NCBI GenBank assembly: GCA_016906335.1
Contig: JADEYG010000012.1
Location: 124,001-188,000 of the forward strand
Direction: 5' to 3'
Length of the DNA stretch: 64,000 bases
Source: Novakomyces olei
Taxonomy: Eukaryota; Ascomycota; Novakomycetes; Novakomycetales; Novakomycetaceae
The notes beneath the pieces were generated by a model. That model made no database searches and was not told the DNA's origin. It worked only from the letters and a program-made list of their open reading frames with translations. Numbering within the stretch: the first letter of the stretch is position 1; each line of letters opens with the position of its first letter. Shown here piece after piece: positions 46,300-56,522 of the stretch. The position numbers and the translations under genes were made by a program.

Positions 46300-47705
46300 A
46301 TGGAGGTTCGAGCAGAGCTTACTGGCCACGCGTACGGAGTCACGTGTGCAGCCTTCAGCCCGGACGGGCGGTACCTTGCTTCCGCGTGTAAGTTGACGCA
46401 TTAAATTTACAAAAAAATTACAAAACATGCTTGCTTATCAGATCTGTTTGCTCATGAATAGCTGCGGACGCTTCGTTAAGGGTTTGGTCGATCGATGAGG
46501 AGCAAGTGCTGAACTCGCGTCTCGTATCAGTATTCTATGGACACACTGCTGGAATCAATTGGGTGTGCTGGATGCGAGACTCGCAGACCCTTGCGTCTGC
46601 CAGCGATGACGCGACTGTACGCGTCTGGTCACTCGCAAAAGGGAGTGCGATACGCATGCTAAAAGCGCACACGAGCTATGCTTACGCCTGTGCTTTCAAT
46701 CCGTCTGGAAACTTGCTCGCGTCTGCCTCTTTTGACGAGACAATCAGGCTCTGGGACGTTAAGAATGGAGCCGTTATCCGTACAATTCCTGCTCATGCAG
46801 ACCCAGTCACCGCCGTCTCTTTCAGTCCCGATGGATCTATCGTGTGCAGCTGCTCCTACGACGGGTTAATGTAAGACTGTGTTTTTGGTTCAAGAAGTTT
46901 TTTTTTGGCAAGCAAACGCTTTTTATTTAATGGGGATTATATTAATGCCCAGCCGTCTATGGGACACAGCAACAGGACAGTGCTTGAAGACGATGGTTAC
47001 ACAGGACGCCAATCCTCCAGCCTGCTTTGCCGCTTTCACGCCCAATGGGAAATACGTGCTTGCCGCTACGCTTGATAGTGCCGCAAGACTATGGAACTTT
47101 CATACCGGAACAGAAGTGAAAGAGTACCGCGGCCATTTGTGCACAAAGTATAGCAGCAATTTTGTGTTTTCTACCGACGGTGCCTACCTGTAAGTGCGAC
47201 CTGGCTTTGGCGTAAAGCTTTGGCTTGATTGCCTCTTGCTTTGTGATTTCGATCATGGATTTCCATTTTACAATCGTATTTTCCGCATCTGATTCGAGCG
47301 GCCTTTGCCAGACTCTGAAGTCTGATATCTCCAGTTTCGCTCTACATTGCATGCTTCCTGCTGCTTTACTAATTGCTCTAGACTGAACGGTTCGGAGGAC
47401 GGGATTTTGCGTGTATGGGATATCCAGTCTGGTACTATCGTGCGGACTTTGCACGTGTCCTCAAGTAAATCACTCTTTTGTCGTCTCGTCACTTACACTA
47501 TACAGAACCCTGCTTGTTTGTGGCGATGCACCCGAATGGCCGTCTGCTCGCAACTGCCTCACTTGAGCCTGTAGTAAGGCTTGTCAGCTTTGAGCCTGAC
47601 AAAGACGACGGGTTTAATCAACCAAAACAAGACAACCTCAATACCTCGCCCGTTGAAATTGGCCTGCAATCGCAAACCGCCGATCGGGCAGTAGCGGCAA
47701 GCTGA
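46300..47705 (+). CDS. SWD3: WD40 protein Swd3/WDR5, COMPASS subunit
   Basis: Five exons, 46300-46387, 46462-46870, 46953-47189, 47382-47464 and 47506-47705, give 338 residues. Seven WD repeats: GHAYGVTCAAFSPDGRYLAS, then GHTAGINWVCWMRDSQTLAS, SYAYACAFNPSGNLLASASF, DPVTAVSFSPDG with CSYDGL, DTATGQCLKTMV followed by NPPACFAAFTPNGKYVLAAT, then GSEDGILRVWDIQSG, then LFVAMHPNGRLLATASLE. The SASFDETIRLWDVKNG and NPP-F-FTPNGKYVLAATLD stretches are diagnostic for WDR5/Swd3, which organises the Set1 H3K4 methyltransferase complex. The C-terminal tail of about 40 residues is hydrophilic. All junctions keep phase; the last intron has 41 bases. Confidence 0.93.
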
Positions 47706-47770
47706 TTGGTCTGTATATATTATCTGCATCCTAGGTTTAGGCGCACCGATAGACTGTAAATAGCAAATAA

Positions 47771-47819
<49 letters not shown>

Positions 47820-48036
47820 TTGAAACGCGATTAGCGTCAATTTATTTTTTGTATATTTTATGTGTAATTTATATCTTTAATTGGCCTCGTACAAATTCCT
47901 TTACGATTCTGATCGGCCAGCCATTCGCGTCAGTATTCGCTCGATACGAGGCTCCAGTGGCGGCGCGCTCGTCGCCCTGACAAGCGCATTTCAGTGCTCG
48001 GCACCTTTGTGCCGCATTGTCTCGTATATTGGCGGT
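47706..48036. promoter_or_regulatory. Promoter of the RNA-repair gene, with (ATT)n
   Basis: An ATT microsatellite of about 14 units (47776-47817) lies 220 bases before the ATG. The frame of the downstream gene stays open back to 47881 without an ATG, so a small N-terminal extension is conceivable only with a non-AUG start. Confidence 0.5.
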
Positions 48037-51000
48037 ATGAAACGTACAGCCGGCGGCAGTGGCAATGGACCAGCCAAGGCCGATAGCGATCCTGCCAGCT
48101 TTGGACCCGTCCGCTCGAACAGCGATGGTTTCAACATCGAAGGCACTCTTCAATCGTACGCCGAGGCAATCGCCAGCGTCCTGCACGAGGCCAATGCTAA
48201 AGTACTCGTGGCAATGGTCGGCGTTAGTGGGTCTGGCAAGTCGGTTCTTACCGCAAAACTACAGCAGCTTGTTCAGCAACAAGAACAACAACAACAACAA
48301 CAGCAGCAGCAGCAGCAGGCGGGAGCGTCTCAAATTGCACCGCCTTCAATCTCCACACAAACCCTAAACCTAGATTTGTACAGGGAACGTGTAAACCAGG
48401 GCAGGTACCCGTCCGGCGATGCCCAACACAAGGCAGTAAACAGCATTGCTGTACCACAATACCTAAAAGATTTGGATTTGGCAGACGCTCAGCTGTTGGT
48501 GGTAGACAACACGAACCTGCGATGGCAAAACGGCCTTCAAGCAGTGGTGGAAAAGGCGGTGCGGGACGGTTACCATCTACTAACCCTAACGGCTCCTTAC
48601 AACAGGTACGGGTTCGTTGCCAGCCGTAGTGGCCATGGTGTCCACGGTGAGCTTTTTGCCAGCCTTGCACAAAACTGGCCCGGGTTCCGTTTCCGCTCGC
48701 TCTTGTTTCGTATGCTCTCTCCTCGAGCACTGACGGGCAGGCAGCCTTTTGATATTCGTGACCGGTTCAGCAAACTGGCTTATTACCAGCAATGGGGCTC
48801 TGCTGGTGTCATCTACGTAATGGACGGGTACCTGGGCTACTTTAACGCTGACATGTTTGACCAGGCAGTTTTACCGGCTGCCTCTATTATGCAAAGTCAG
48901 GGCGCTGGCTCTTTATTTTTGCAAAAGGACGGACTCTTGCACGTTACACTGATCCCTCCAGCAGCAAGAAATAATAATAGTAGTAATAATGATAATAATA
49001 AAAAGGGCAAATCGTCAGTTAATTCTGAATTAAAAGCGGTAGCTCGACAATTGCTCAAGGCTGGCGGTCCTCCAGCGCTTGTCTACTCTGGAGTCTCTTG
49101 TGCGGCAGAGCCAAACGGCAACGAGACCTGGTTTGCTACACTAACGCCGGACAGCCAGGCAGAATGGTGCACAAGAATTGAGGCTGCTTGCAGTGCAGCT
49201 GGCTTTGGTCATGTATTGGGTCCGAATGCCAGTGGTCTGCATGTGACCATCGGGTACAGGGAACGGGACGTTCATGGAATAGATAAACGGGGCCCTCCCG
49301 CATTTGCCTATACTAACCCTAACCCTAACCCTAACGGTTCTAGCTTTATGCCGCCGTTTCGCGGTATTGACAAAGGTGCGAGTCGTCAAGATGTTTTTGC
49401 TGCTGCTAATATTGAGGTGGCCCATTACTTGGCCGCGAAATTACCGGCCATGAATCAAGCGGACGTGGGCCGGCTAGCTCGAGACGATTCGAAACAAGGC
49501 AGCAGCCGTACAGAAGGCCATTCTACAAATGGCAAAGAAGCCAATGGCAGCCGCAGTCGCAGTGCTATAGACCTACAGATCCCTGAACAGCATGCTGCTA
49601 ACATTGCTTATCTTTTACATCACAATAATGTACGGGAAAAAGTGCGTACCGCAGTTTTACAGCCCGGCAATGTACAATACTTGCTCTTGGGATTCCAAGT
49701 AGTGGCCCGCCGGGGCTTAACGATAGACGAGCAAGTCTACAAGCGGGATCCTAGGCTGCAGGCAATTGTCCCCCGTGGCCTGACGTTTGTGTTTCGGCGC
49801 AGTATGGAAAACAATACCGGAAATACCGTTACCCTTGCCGGCCTCGTGTACCCGACGAGTAAGTTTTTCGGTGACAATGATATGGACAATGACGACGTGC
49901 AAGTCGAAACGGATGAGGATCTGCGCTCGGCCGCCGGGGCACAGTCACAGTTTATTGCCACAGAGAAAGTTAATGGGGAAATGTTTACCATATCGTGCCC
50001 TGACAAACTGGCCGATGGCAGTTTTGTATGTGTTTTGGGCAGTAAAAACAATAAATTTGCCTTTGCCATCAAGCTGAACGGGCTCAACAAGACGTGTAGA
50101 GCAGACATACGCCAGGCATTGCAGGCCTACCTGCTTCAAGGCGGCTTGCAGGGGAATTCGCAGCAAAAGCATACAGAACCGTCCAGTTTAAATGGTCCCA
50201 ACTCTAATCAACACGTCAATGGCCATTCTGAATCACAAGACTGGGACTTTGCCGCCGATTTGGAGTGGACAATGAGCAATGTATGGCTGGAAATGTGTGA
50301 TTATTTCTTGAATAGACTGATAGCACTGCCAGAGCAAATGGCGCAAAACTTTCTAGCGCGTCTGCACAAGCACAGGGAGACTGCATGTGGCGAGTACGAG
50401 TCTTATTTGCACGCGCATCTAGTCAAGTTTCCGGACGGGTACAAGAGAGTCCGTTTTTTCGCCCTTACTGGTTACAACGAGGCCGGCGAGCCGGTCATTG
50501 TTACAGAGGCAGAGCGGCTACAGCAACTGCAATGGCTGTCCGACTGTGGCATGGATACTGTTCAGGTTACAAAGATTAGCAGCCGTCGGATGGAGGACGA
50601 TATTATAACGATCAGGCGGGATGTATGGAACCGGCGTGGAGTCGAGGGAGTCGTACTGCTTGTCGTCAAGAACGATCAGGTACAAAAAATGATAAAAATG
50701 AAGACGATCTGGTACGTTGTGCACCGAGGCTTTAGGGAACGGCTGCGCCGGTTTGTTGTGCCCAACAAATCACAAACAAAACAGGCTCCGCAGAAGCAAA
50801 TATCGGCAGAGTTGCAGCAAGTGCTGAATGCTAAGCTCAAGATTTTCCAATTGCAGTCTGACCAGGGAGTGAGGCAGCAGTGGACACGGTACATCGACAG
50901 CCTGAGTGAGTATATTGTGGAAAAAAGGAAGCGCGGTGGTGCTCAGGCACTCGCGCAGGAGTTCAAATATAGATACCCGTGCATGATTGAGAGCGCAGAA

Positions 51001-51042
51001 ATGAAGGCTATCGGCCTGGACGAATTGAACATTAACGACTAG
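48037..51042 (+). CDS. Multidomain RNA-repair enzyme: kinase, 2H phosphoesterase, RNA ligase
   Basis: Intronless, 1001 residues from ATG 48037 (MKRTAGGSGNG). Domains in order: a P-loop kinase with VAMVGVSGSGKS (about 59-70) and VVDNTNLRW (about 155-163), as in polynucleotide kinases; a 2H phosphoesterase pair, HVTLIP (302-307) and HVTIGY (402-407); and a covalent nucleotidyltransferase with motif I TEKVNGE (lysine 644), motif IV EGVVLLV (870-876) and motif V KMIKMK (about 884-889). Together these are the end-healing and sealing activities of a tRNA or RNA ligase, but Trl1 runs ligase-kinase-phosphodiesterase. Low-complexity inserts are a Gln run (80-94), Asn-rich and Lys/Ser patches, and a TNPNPNPN stretch encoded by telomere-like CCCTAA repeats. 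Catalysis is inferred from motifs only. Confidence 0.8.
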   Translation: MKRTAGGSGNGPAKADSDPASFGPVRSNSDGFNIEGTLQSYAEAIASVLHEANAKVLVAMVGVSGSGKSVLTAKLQQLVQQQEQQQQQQQQQQQAGASQIAPPSISTQTLNLDLYRERVNQGRYPSGDAQHKAVNSIAVPQYLKDLDLADAQLLVVDNTNLRWQNGLQAVVEKAVRDGYHLLTLTAPYNRYGFVASRSGHGVHGELFASLAQNWPGFRFRSLLFRMLSPRALTGRQPFDIRDRFSKLAYYQQWGSAGVIYVMDGYLGYFNADMFDQAVLPAASIMQSQGAGSLFLQKDGLLHVTLIPPAARNNNSSNNDNNKKGKSSVNSELKAVARQLLKAGGPPALVYSGVSCAAEPNGNETWFATLTPDSQAEWCTRIEAACSAAGFGHVLGPNASGLHVTIGYRERDVHGIDKRGPPAFAYTNPNPNPNGSSFMPPFRGIDKGASRQDVFAAANIEVAHYLAAKLPAMNQADVGRLARDDSKQGSSRTEGHSTNGKEANGSRSRSAIDLQIPEQHAANIAYLLHHNNVREKVRTAVLQPGNVQYLLLGFQVVARRGLTIDEQVYKRDPRLQAIVPRGLTFVFRRSMENNTGNTVTLAGLVYPTSKFFGDNDMDNDDVQVETDEDLRSAAGAQSQFIATEKVNGEMFTISCPDKLADGSFVCVLGSKNNKFAFAIKLNGLNKTCRADIRQALQAYLLQGGLQGNSQQKHTEPSSLNGPNSNQHVNGHSESQDWDFAADLEWTMSNVWLEMCDYFLNRLIALPEQMAQNFLARLHKHRETACGEYESYLHAHLVKFPDGYKRVRFFALTGYNEAGEPVIVTEAERLQQLQWLSDCGMDTVQVTKISSRRMEDDIITIRRDVWNRRGVEGVVLLVVKNDQVQKMIKMKTIWYVVHRGFRERLRRFVVPNKSQTKQAPQKQISAELQQVLNAKLKIFQLQSDQGVRQQWTRYIDSLSEYIVEKRKRGGAQALAQEFKYRYPCMIESAEMKAIGLDELNIND

Positions 51043-51376
51043 ATTATTAATATGGATAACACTACAAATGGAAAAGAAGTTGATTGAATGAATTGTTGTT
51101 TAAATGAATAAATTTATTAAAATAATTAAATTGTTATTAAAAATTGTTATTTATATGAATAAATTGTTTAAATGAATAAATTGTTTAAATGAATAAATTG
51201 TTTAAATGAATAAATTGTTTAAATGAATAAATTGTTTAAATGAATAAAGTGCTATTTAATGAATGTGAATTGGCCGTTGATTGATGCACTTTCCCTGTTT
51301 TCAAGCCCAATGTGATATACTATAATTATGTACAATTATCTATTAAATGCAAGTGTAATGCCGTACGTTCACAAAC
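51043..51376. repeat. Convergent intergenic region with 16-base minisatellite
   Basis: About six copies of AATAAATTGTTTAAATG occupy 51153-51250. No gene. Confidence 0.85.
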
Positions 51377-52705
51377 TCAGTCTGTGCGCTCGTCAGAGTC
51401 CATAATTTGACTGCTTTCTTCCGGCGGCGAAGAGGCATCAAAGTGTATATGCTTCGCTCTGTCAATGGACTGTGTTGGGTACAGCCACTGTAGCAAAACC
51501 AGCAGCAGGTAGTCTATAGCAATCCAAAAGCAAAACAGTTTGCCCGCCCACATTCCACAACCGTAATATCGTTTTAGCCGGACCAGCAGACTCGGCTGGC
51601 GGTACGATGAGATTTCATCGTAAACCTGGCACGTTCTTTCCGCCACATTGCGCCACGAGTACATGTGCTTAATCTCGTCGTGGAACTTGTCCGTCTTCAA
51701 CCGTCCCGAGGCAAACTCGTCGATTGCCTTGCTCAAGGCATTGAGCAAATCGTCTTCCTCCGGCTTGGCAAACGTAGTCATATGGTTAGGCAGTACTTCA
51801 GAAACGCCTCCGACGCGTGTGCAGACGACGTAGAGACCGCAGCTGGCGGCCTCAACGAGCACTGTTCCAAACGCCTCAGTGAGGCTCGGATGCAGGTAGA
51901 TATGGCCTCTCACCATGACGTCACGGACCTGGTCGTGGCGCACAGTGCCGAGCATTTCTACTTTATCTTGAAGCATGTGCCGCTCTCGCATCTGTTCGAG
52001 ATCGATAGCCTTGGGCCCAGAGCCGGCGATAATGAAGCGGACATTAGGGTGCCGCTCCAGGACTCTGGGAACGATAGCCGTGAGGAGATCGGCTCCCTTG
52101 TTGTAGTAGAGCCGGGACACGACGACGATAGTGATCGTGTCCCGGGGCAATGGCTCAGCAGCGGGCATAAAGTTTGACGAGACAAGTGCATTGGGGATAA
52201 CAGACACGGAGTAAGGATCGAGCGAAGCTCTGAGCACCGTATTCTCCTTGCACGTGTGGGATACGCAAATAGTGTGGTCCACGTCGCTGAGGGTAAACTT
52301 TACCAATTTGTTTGTCACAATACTCGCAGCGTCAGCAAACCCAAACAGACTGTGCTCTGTAAAGCACGTCTTTAGGCCCATTGTCCGCCCATGAATAAGC
52401 GCTTCATGGCACATGTTTGAGAGACTGCCGTGGCCGTGAACGATCGTAATTGCTTCACGGACAAGGATACTGCGCAGGACGGGAAAGAAGGAGAATACTG
52501 TGGGGAAAGACGCCTCTCGGTGGATGACCACGAAGGGCACATAGTAGACTTTGAGGCCGCCCGTCAGGTAGCGGATACCCACACGGTCCTCGTACGCATG
52601 CGTTACGATTACTACTCGCTGGCCGAGCTCGAGCAGCCGCTGGCTCACGTGGTAAATGTGCGACTCGATACCGCCCGGCTGCGGGTAGAAAAAATCGCAT
52701 ACCAT
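51377..52705 (-). CDS. GPI3: GPI3/PIG-A, catalytic subunit of GPI-GlcNAc transferase
   Basis: Intronless, 442 residues. It transfers GlcNAc from UDP-GlcNAc to phosphatidylinositol on the cytosolic ER face, the first step of GPI-anchor synthesis. The N-terminus MVCDFFYPQPGGIESHIYHV is the family signature. GHGSLSNMCHEALIHGRTMG, TEHSLFGFAD, VIPNALV, VVSRLYYNKG and the nucleotide-sugar motif SLTEAFGTVLVEAASCG (GT4 fold) follow. One membrane helix near the C-terminus (CFWIAIDYLLLVLLQWLY) anchors it. Other family members have 5-10 residues before MVCDFF, so a tiny upstream exon may be missing. Confidence 0.96.
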   Translation of the reverse strand: MVCDFFYPQPGGIESHIYHVSQRLLELGQRVVIVTHAYEDRVGIRYLTGGLKVYYVPFVVIHREASFPTVFSFFPVLRSILVREAITIVHGHGSLSNMCHEALIHGRTMGLKTCFTEHSLFGFADAASIVTNKLVKFTLSDVDHTICVSHTCKENTVLRASLDPYSVSVIPNALVSSNFMPAAEPLPRDTITIVVVSRLYYNKGADLLTAIVPRVLERHPNVRFIIAGSGPKAIDLEQMRERHMLQDKVEMLGTVRHDQVRDVMVRGHIYLHPSLTEAFGTVLVEAASCGLYVVCTRVGGVSEVLPNHMTTFAKPEEDDLLNALSKAIDEFASGRLKTDKFHDEIKHMYSWRNVAERTCQVYDEISSYRQPSLLVRLKRYYGCGMWAGKLFCFWIAIDYLLLVLLQWLYPTQSIDRAKHIHFDASSPPEESSQIMDSDERTD

Positions 52706-53384
52706 TCTGGCGTTAGAATTAGAAAAATGCTGAGAATAGGAAACACGACGTACGCGATACTGTGCATTTTAGGCTTTTACCATTGCCAACGTCTGCCGCT
52801 CGCTCATTACAATGGCAATAGAGTAATTGCAATTGTAATATTAAATATTATTGTAATTTAAATATTGTTGTAATTTAAATATTATTGTAATTTAAATATT
52901 AAATATTATTGTAATATTAAATTAAATATTATTGTAATATTAAATTACAATAATATTGTAAAATAGATAAAAATTATTGCCTTTTGAATTGCACATATAT
53001 TAAATAATTCAGATATTATAATTCAAATATCAATAATTCTAATATTGAATACTGCAAATATGAATATTGCACATAGCATATAATTGCACATATACATTAT
53101 ATTTTCAATATGGCACCGACCGCACTATAATACGATGGATAATATAACGAAATATTAATAATTAAATGATCCATTGTACCTGTCTGTACCAATCGCACTC
53201 TGAGCCTGTCAGGATGGCACAGCGAGCCGCTACAAAACTGACCTGAGTGATCTCGCCGAGCACAAGTTCCGTGGCACTGTCGCATGTAGAGCAGCCGCTG
53301 AAAAAATTTCGTGGCGACGGCGCGCTGAGAGAACCGAGATCAAAGGAACCGCGCAAAAGCGGTCTCGGAGCGAAGCTGTTGCCA
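52706..53384. promoter_or_regulatory. AT-rich divergent region GPI3 / SUMO ligase
   Basis: 52840-53060 is extremely AT-rich with interleaved TTAAATATTATTGTAAT repeats. The right part (53100-53384) has higher GC and carries open frames on both strands. On the minus strand one contains CSTCDSATELVLGEITQ followed by a GTCAGT donor and a CTGACAG acceptor. It could be a small gene, but no start codon was found. Confidence 0.4.
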
Positions 53385-56047
53385 ATGCAGAATCCGCCAG
53401 ATTATGCTGTATGCGTTTCAATATACCTTTAGCGCTTCTTCCCGTCTCTGCTCTTATTTGCCACCCGTTTTTACAAATTAACCGGCACGATTTGCGCGAG
53501 AGCTAAATGTCTAGGAAATTTTAAATTTGATCGAATCATGTCTCAACGTTACCGGTCTCAAAAATGTGCTCCGGACTGCAGGATTGCGCGTCAGCGGCGT
53601 GAAGAACCAGCTGATAGATCGGCTCAAGGAGTATGTGGATATAATGATCTCTGAAGGCGACCATCAGGGCTACATGAGCATCACCAGGGCTATATACTCT
53701 GCCTGTGGAAGACCACGGAGCGATCTCGTTCCTGTTCTTCCGGACGACGGGTTCAAGCAAGCCAGCGGGCCTAACAAGAGCTCTACTCACAAAAGTATTA
53801 TTTTGCTTGGCATACGGTATCTAATGTGCAGCTTTATTTTCAGGAAGTGTCTTTTACACTATTGTCGAAACGTTTGGACCGGTGTGTCACGTTCCAGGTA
53901 CGTCGTTCAAGAAAGCATGGCAACAAAAAGCAGGCAAACAAATACTATTTAGATTGGAAAATAAATGAATGGGAATTTGAATAAAATAATATACAAAGAT
54001 CGAAAACAAAAGGAAAGAGTCAAAGAAAAGAAAAAGAAAGGCCAGAGAAGTAAAACAAAGCAAAAAAGTACGCGACAAGGAACAATCTAATGCAAAAATA
54101 ATAGACAGGAAGGAGGGTTAAACGGGTGTGCTAACATAATCTAGCATCTGTTCAGCGCAACGCTGTGAATCTACAATTCTCGCTCAGCTCGTTGGCTGTA
54201 TCAAAATTAAAAGAAGAAAAAGGTCGGTATAGGCTATATCTTTTCTGTGGCAGTGCCGATATTGTAGCTTTGCGCCGTGCAGTAGTAGAGTTCCCAATGC
54301 AGGTGGAAGTTCGGGTGAATAATGTCTTGCTAAAGCAAAGCCTGCGAGGCTTGAAAAACCGGCCAGGTACGTCACGACCTGCAGACGTAACGGATTTGGT
54401 TTCGTTATACTCTGGCCCGCCTGGGTCAATGGTGGCCCTTGTGTACGCAAATACAATAAAGCGGTACATGATGCAAGTCGCACTGGTCCGGACAACGTCG
54501 GTAGAGGAGCTGGTGGAGCAAGTGAGTAATGGAAGAGTCGAATCAAAGCAATCTACTCTGACAAAATGTACGTGGTAATCTTTCAAAATACAATAGACTA
54601 ACAAACAGTATCGAGTGCAATGGCGGACGATGATGTGGTTGCTACTAGTATCGATATAACTCTCAAAGACCCTCTGTCATACTCTCGCATTAAATTGCCG
54701 TGCCGCTCTGTGTTTTGCCAGCATCTACAGTGCTTTGACGCCACATCCTTCTTTCAGGTTAATCAAGTCACGCCAACATGGACGTGCCCAGTGTGCAGCA
54801 AGACAGCCAGAGCCGAAGATTTGGTTGTTAGCGGGTATCATGATTTGCTTTTACTTGGTTTATAATTTACTTGTCAAGTCAAAGTGATGTTTGCGTTGTT
54901 TTTAAATTTAATTTTAAATTTAATTTTCATTTTTGTATTCTTTTAATTTTTAATTTTAATTCTTTTTATATTATTACTTTTTTGGCTTTCTATTAAGCTG
55001 TGCCTTGCTGTATTCAAATTTTCGCGGCTTTCTAATCCTTAAAGGTACATGATGGATATTCTGGAAAATTCACCAGAGAATGCAGAGAGTGTGACTGTTG
55101 ATCCCAGCGGGTCATGGTCGCTTTCAACGTTTGAAAAAGACGATATCTCCTCGGGCGATGAGGGTACAAATGACAGAGACGTGTCGGTGGCGATTGATCT
55201 GGATGGAGACTCTCCATCCAGATCAGGCCCGACTAGTGAAAATTATAGTAATACTGCCAACGGGACTAATACCCATGCCTTGTCACAGTCTTCAAGGGCC
55301 GAGCAGAGCCCAGGGTCGCGGGGTTCCAGACCCTCTGTCCCCCCACAATCAGCGGCTAAAAGGAAACGTAGCGAAGTAGTTGTGGATTTGACTTTGAGTG
55401 ATGAGGACGACGACGATGGCCGAGTGACAGTCTCCAATTTGCAATCAGCAGCAGTCAATTCTGCTGGTCCCAGACCCGTCCGTTTCCGAATACCTGCTAA
55501 TCTTGAGCGCAAAAGTGCCGCTGAACGAAACAGCACGGAGGCAGGTGCCTCTGCAGCTCTTGGAAGATATGCACACGGCACTCCTCCGCTGTTCAATTTT
55601 GATGTAAACAGCGGGAAAGAGCCATATGCGCCTATACAGCTGCCTCAGCTTCTTGACAGGCAGCCAGTGGCTGAGGCAGCGATGCAGCCAAGGATGAGAG
55701 AGCAGCAGAATGAGCAGTATAATGCCCATCATATTGGCCCTCGAATAGGGGATTTACAGGCAAAGGGTTTGCCAGGTCGAGTTGCTCAGTGCCCGACTCC
55801 ACAAGCGAGCAAATTGCCCAGTATACAAGATTATATAGGAGAAAGTGGCGATGCAGACGAGGATCGGCCCGGCGACACGGGCAACGGGGCAGCGAACGGG
55901 AACGGGAACGCGAACGCGAACGGGGTCAATGTACAATATACTTATCGGCCAAACGGCCAACGCGCAGAAAATACGACGAACGATGACGCATCTTCACAGT
56001 ACTTTGATACTGACGATGAGGATTATCTGAATGCATACTTTAATTAG
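53385..56047 (+). CDS. PIAS/Siz-type SUMO E3 ligase
   Basis: Six exons, 53385-53408, 53515-53794, 53844-53897, 54145-54567, 54609-54834 and 55045-56047, give 669 residues. A SAP domain (LKNVLRTAGLRVSGVKNQLI, about 20-39) binds DNA. A PINIT domain begins at RSVFYTIVETFGPVCHVP and YRLYLFCGSAD. The SP-RING (about 275-335) shows DPLSYSRIKLPCRSVFCQHL, CFDATSFF and PTWTCPVCSK, and recruits the E2 Ubc9. VVVDLTLSDEDDD (about 446-458) is a SUMO-interacting motif. The C-terminus is disordered, with NGNGNANANG. The 8-codon first exon (MQNPPDYA) is the least certain part. The layout fits S. pombe Pli1 or yeast Siz1. Confidence 0.9.
55196..55224. repeat. Perfect 14-base inverted repeat inside the SUMO ligase coding exon
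   Basis: GATCTGGATGGAGA and its reverse complement are separated by a single C. It encodes DLDGDSPSR. In RNA it would fold into a tight hairpin. Confidence 0.93.
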
Positions 56048-56522
56048 TGCCACGAAGCGTTTACGGATGGTTTATGTATATAGAAGAATGGCCGTTTGAC
56101 CGGTAATGTATATGCTACAATAATGAAGAATAATTTTTCAACATTCTTATTCCGTCAAGACTAATAATCAGTCAAGACTAATAATCTGTCCATAACAATA
56201 ATCAGTCAGTCAAATACCCATTATCATTTGATTCCCGGTGCTAATCAGCGACAAACATTTGTACTGGCAATTATTTCCTTAAAAGTAGATTGTCAGGTTC
56301 GACTATTGCCGCTTCCATCTGCTCCAGCAGCCAACAGGTAATGGGCAGTGTTAGGGTTAGGGTTAATAACTACACCCGTAATAGATAAAACCCGTGATGG
56401 TACGCTGTACCGCACGACTGTCATTCCACTCAAGCAATAAAAAATGCACTAAATACCGTGTTTATTAAAGGCAAAATTCTATACATTTATTTCCCTATTA
56501 TTTCCATATATACGCGCTAAAG
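56048..56522. other. Convergent intergenic region with TTAGGG motif
   Basis: Between the 3' ends of the SUMO ligase gene and ADE5,7. Contains AATAATCAGTCAAGACT-type direct repeats (56155-56215) and GTTAGGGTTAGGGTTAAT (56349-56366). No gene or tRNA recognised. Confidence 0.5.

Noticed and set aside
47869-48186. 105-codon minus frame at the start of the RNA-repair gene
   Set aside because: Antisense shadow overlapping the true coding start; no features.
48248-48730. 160-codon frame antisense to the RNA-repair gene
   Set aside because: Shadow of a GC-richer coding region; no family features.
56349-56366. Chromosome end (telomere)
   Set aside because: Only about two and a half TTAGGG units, flanked by housekeeping genes on both sides.
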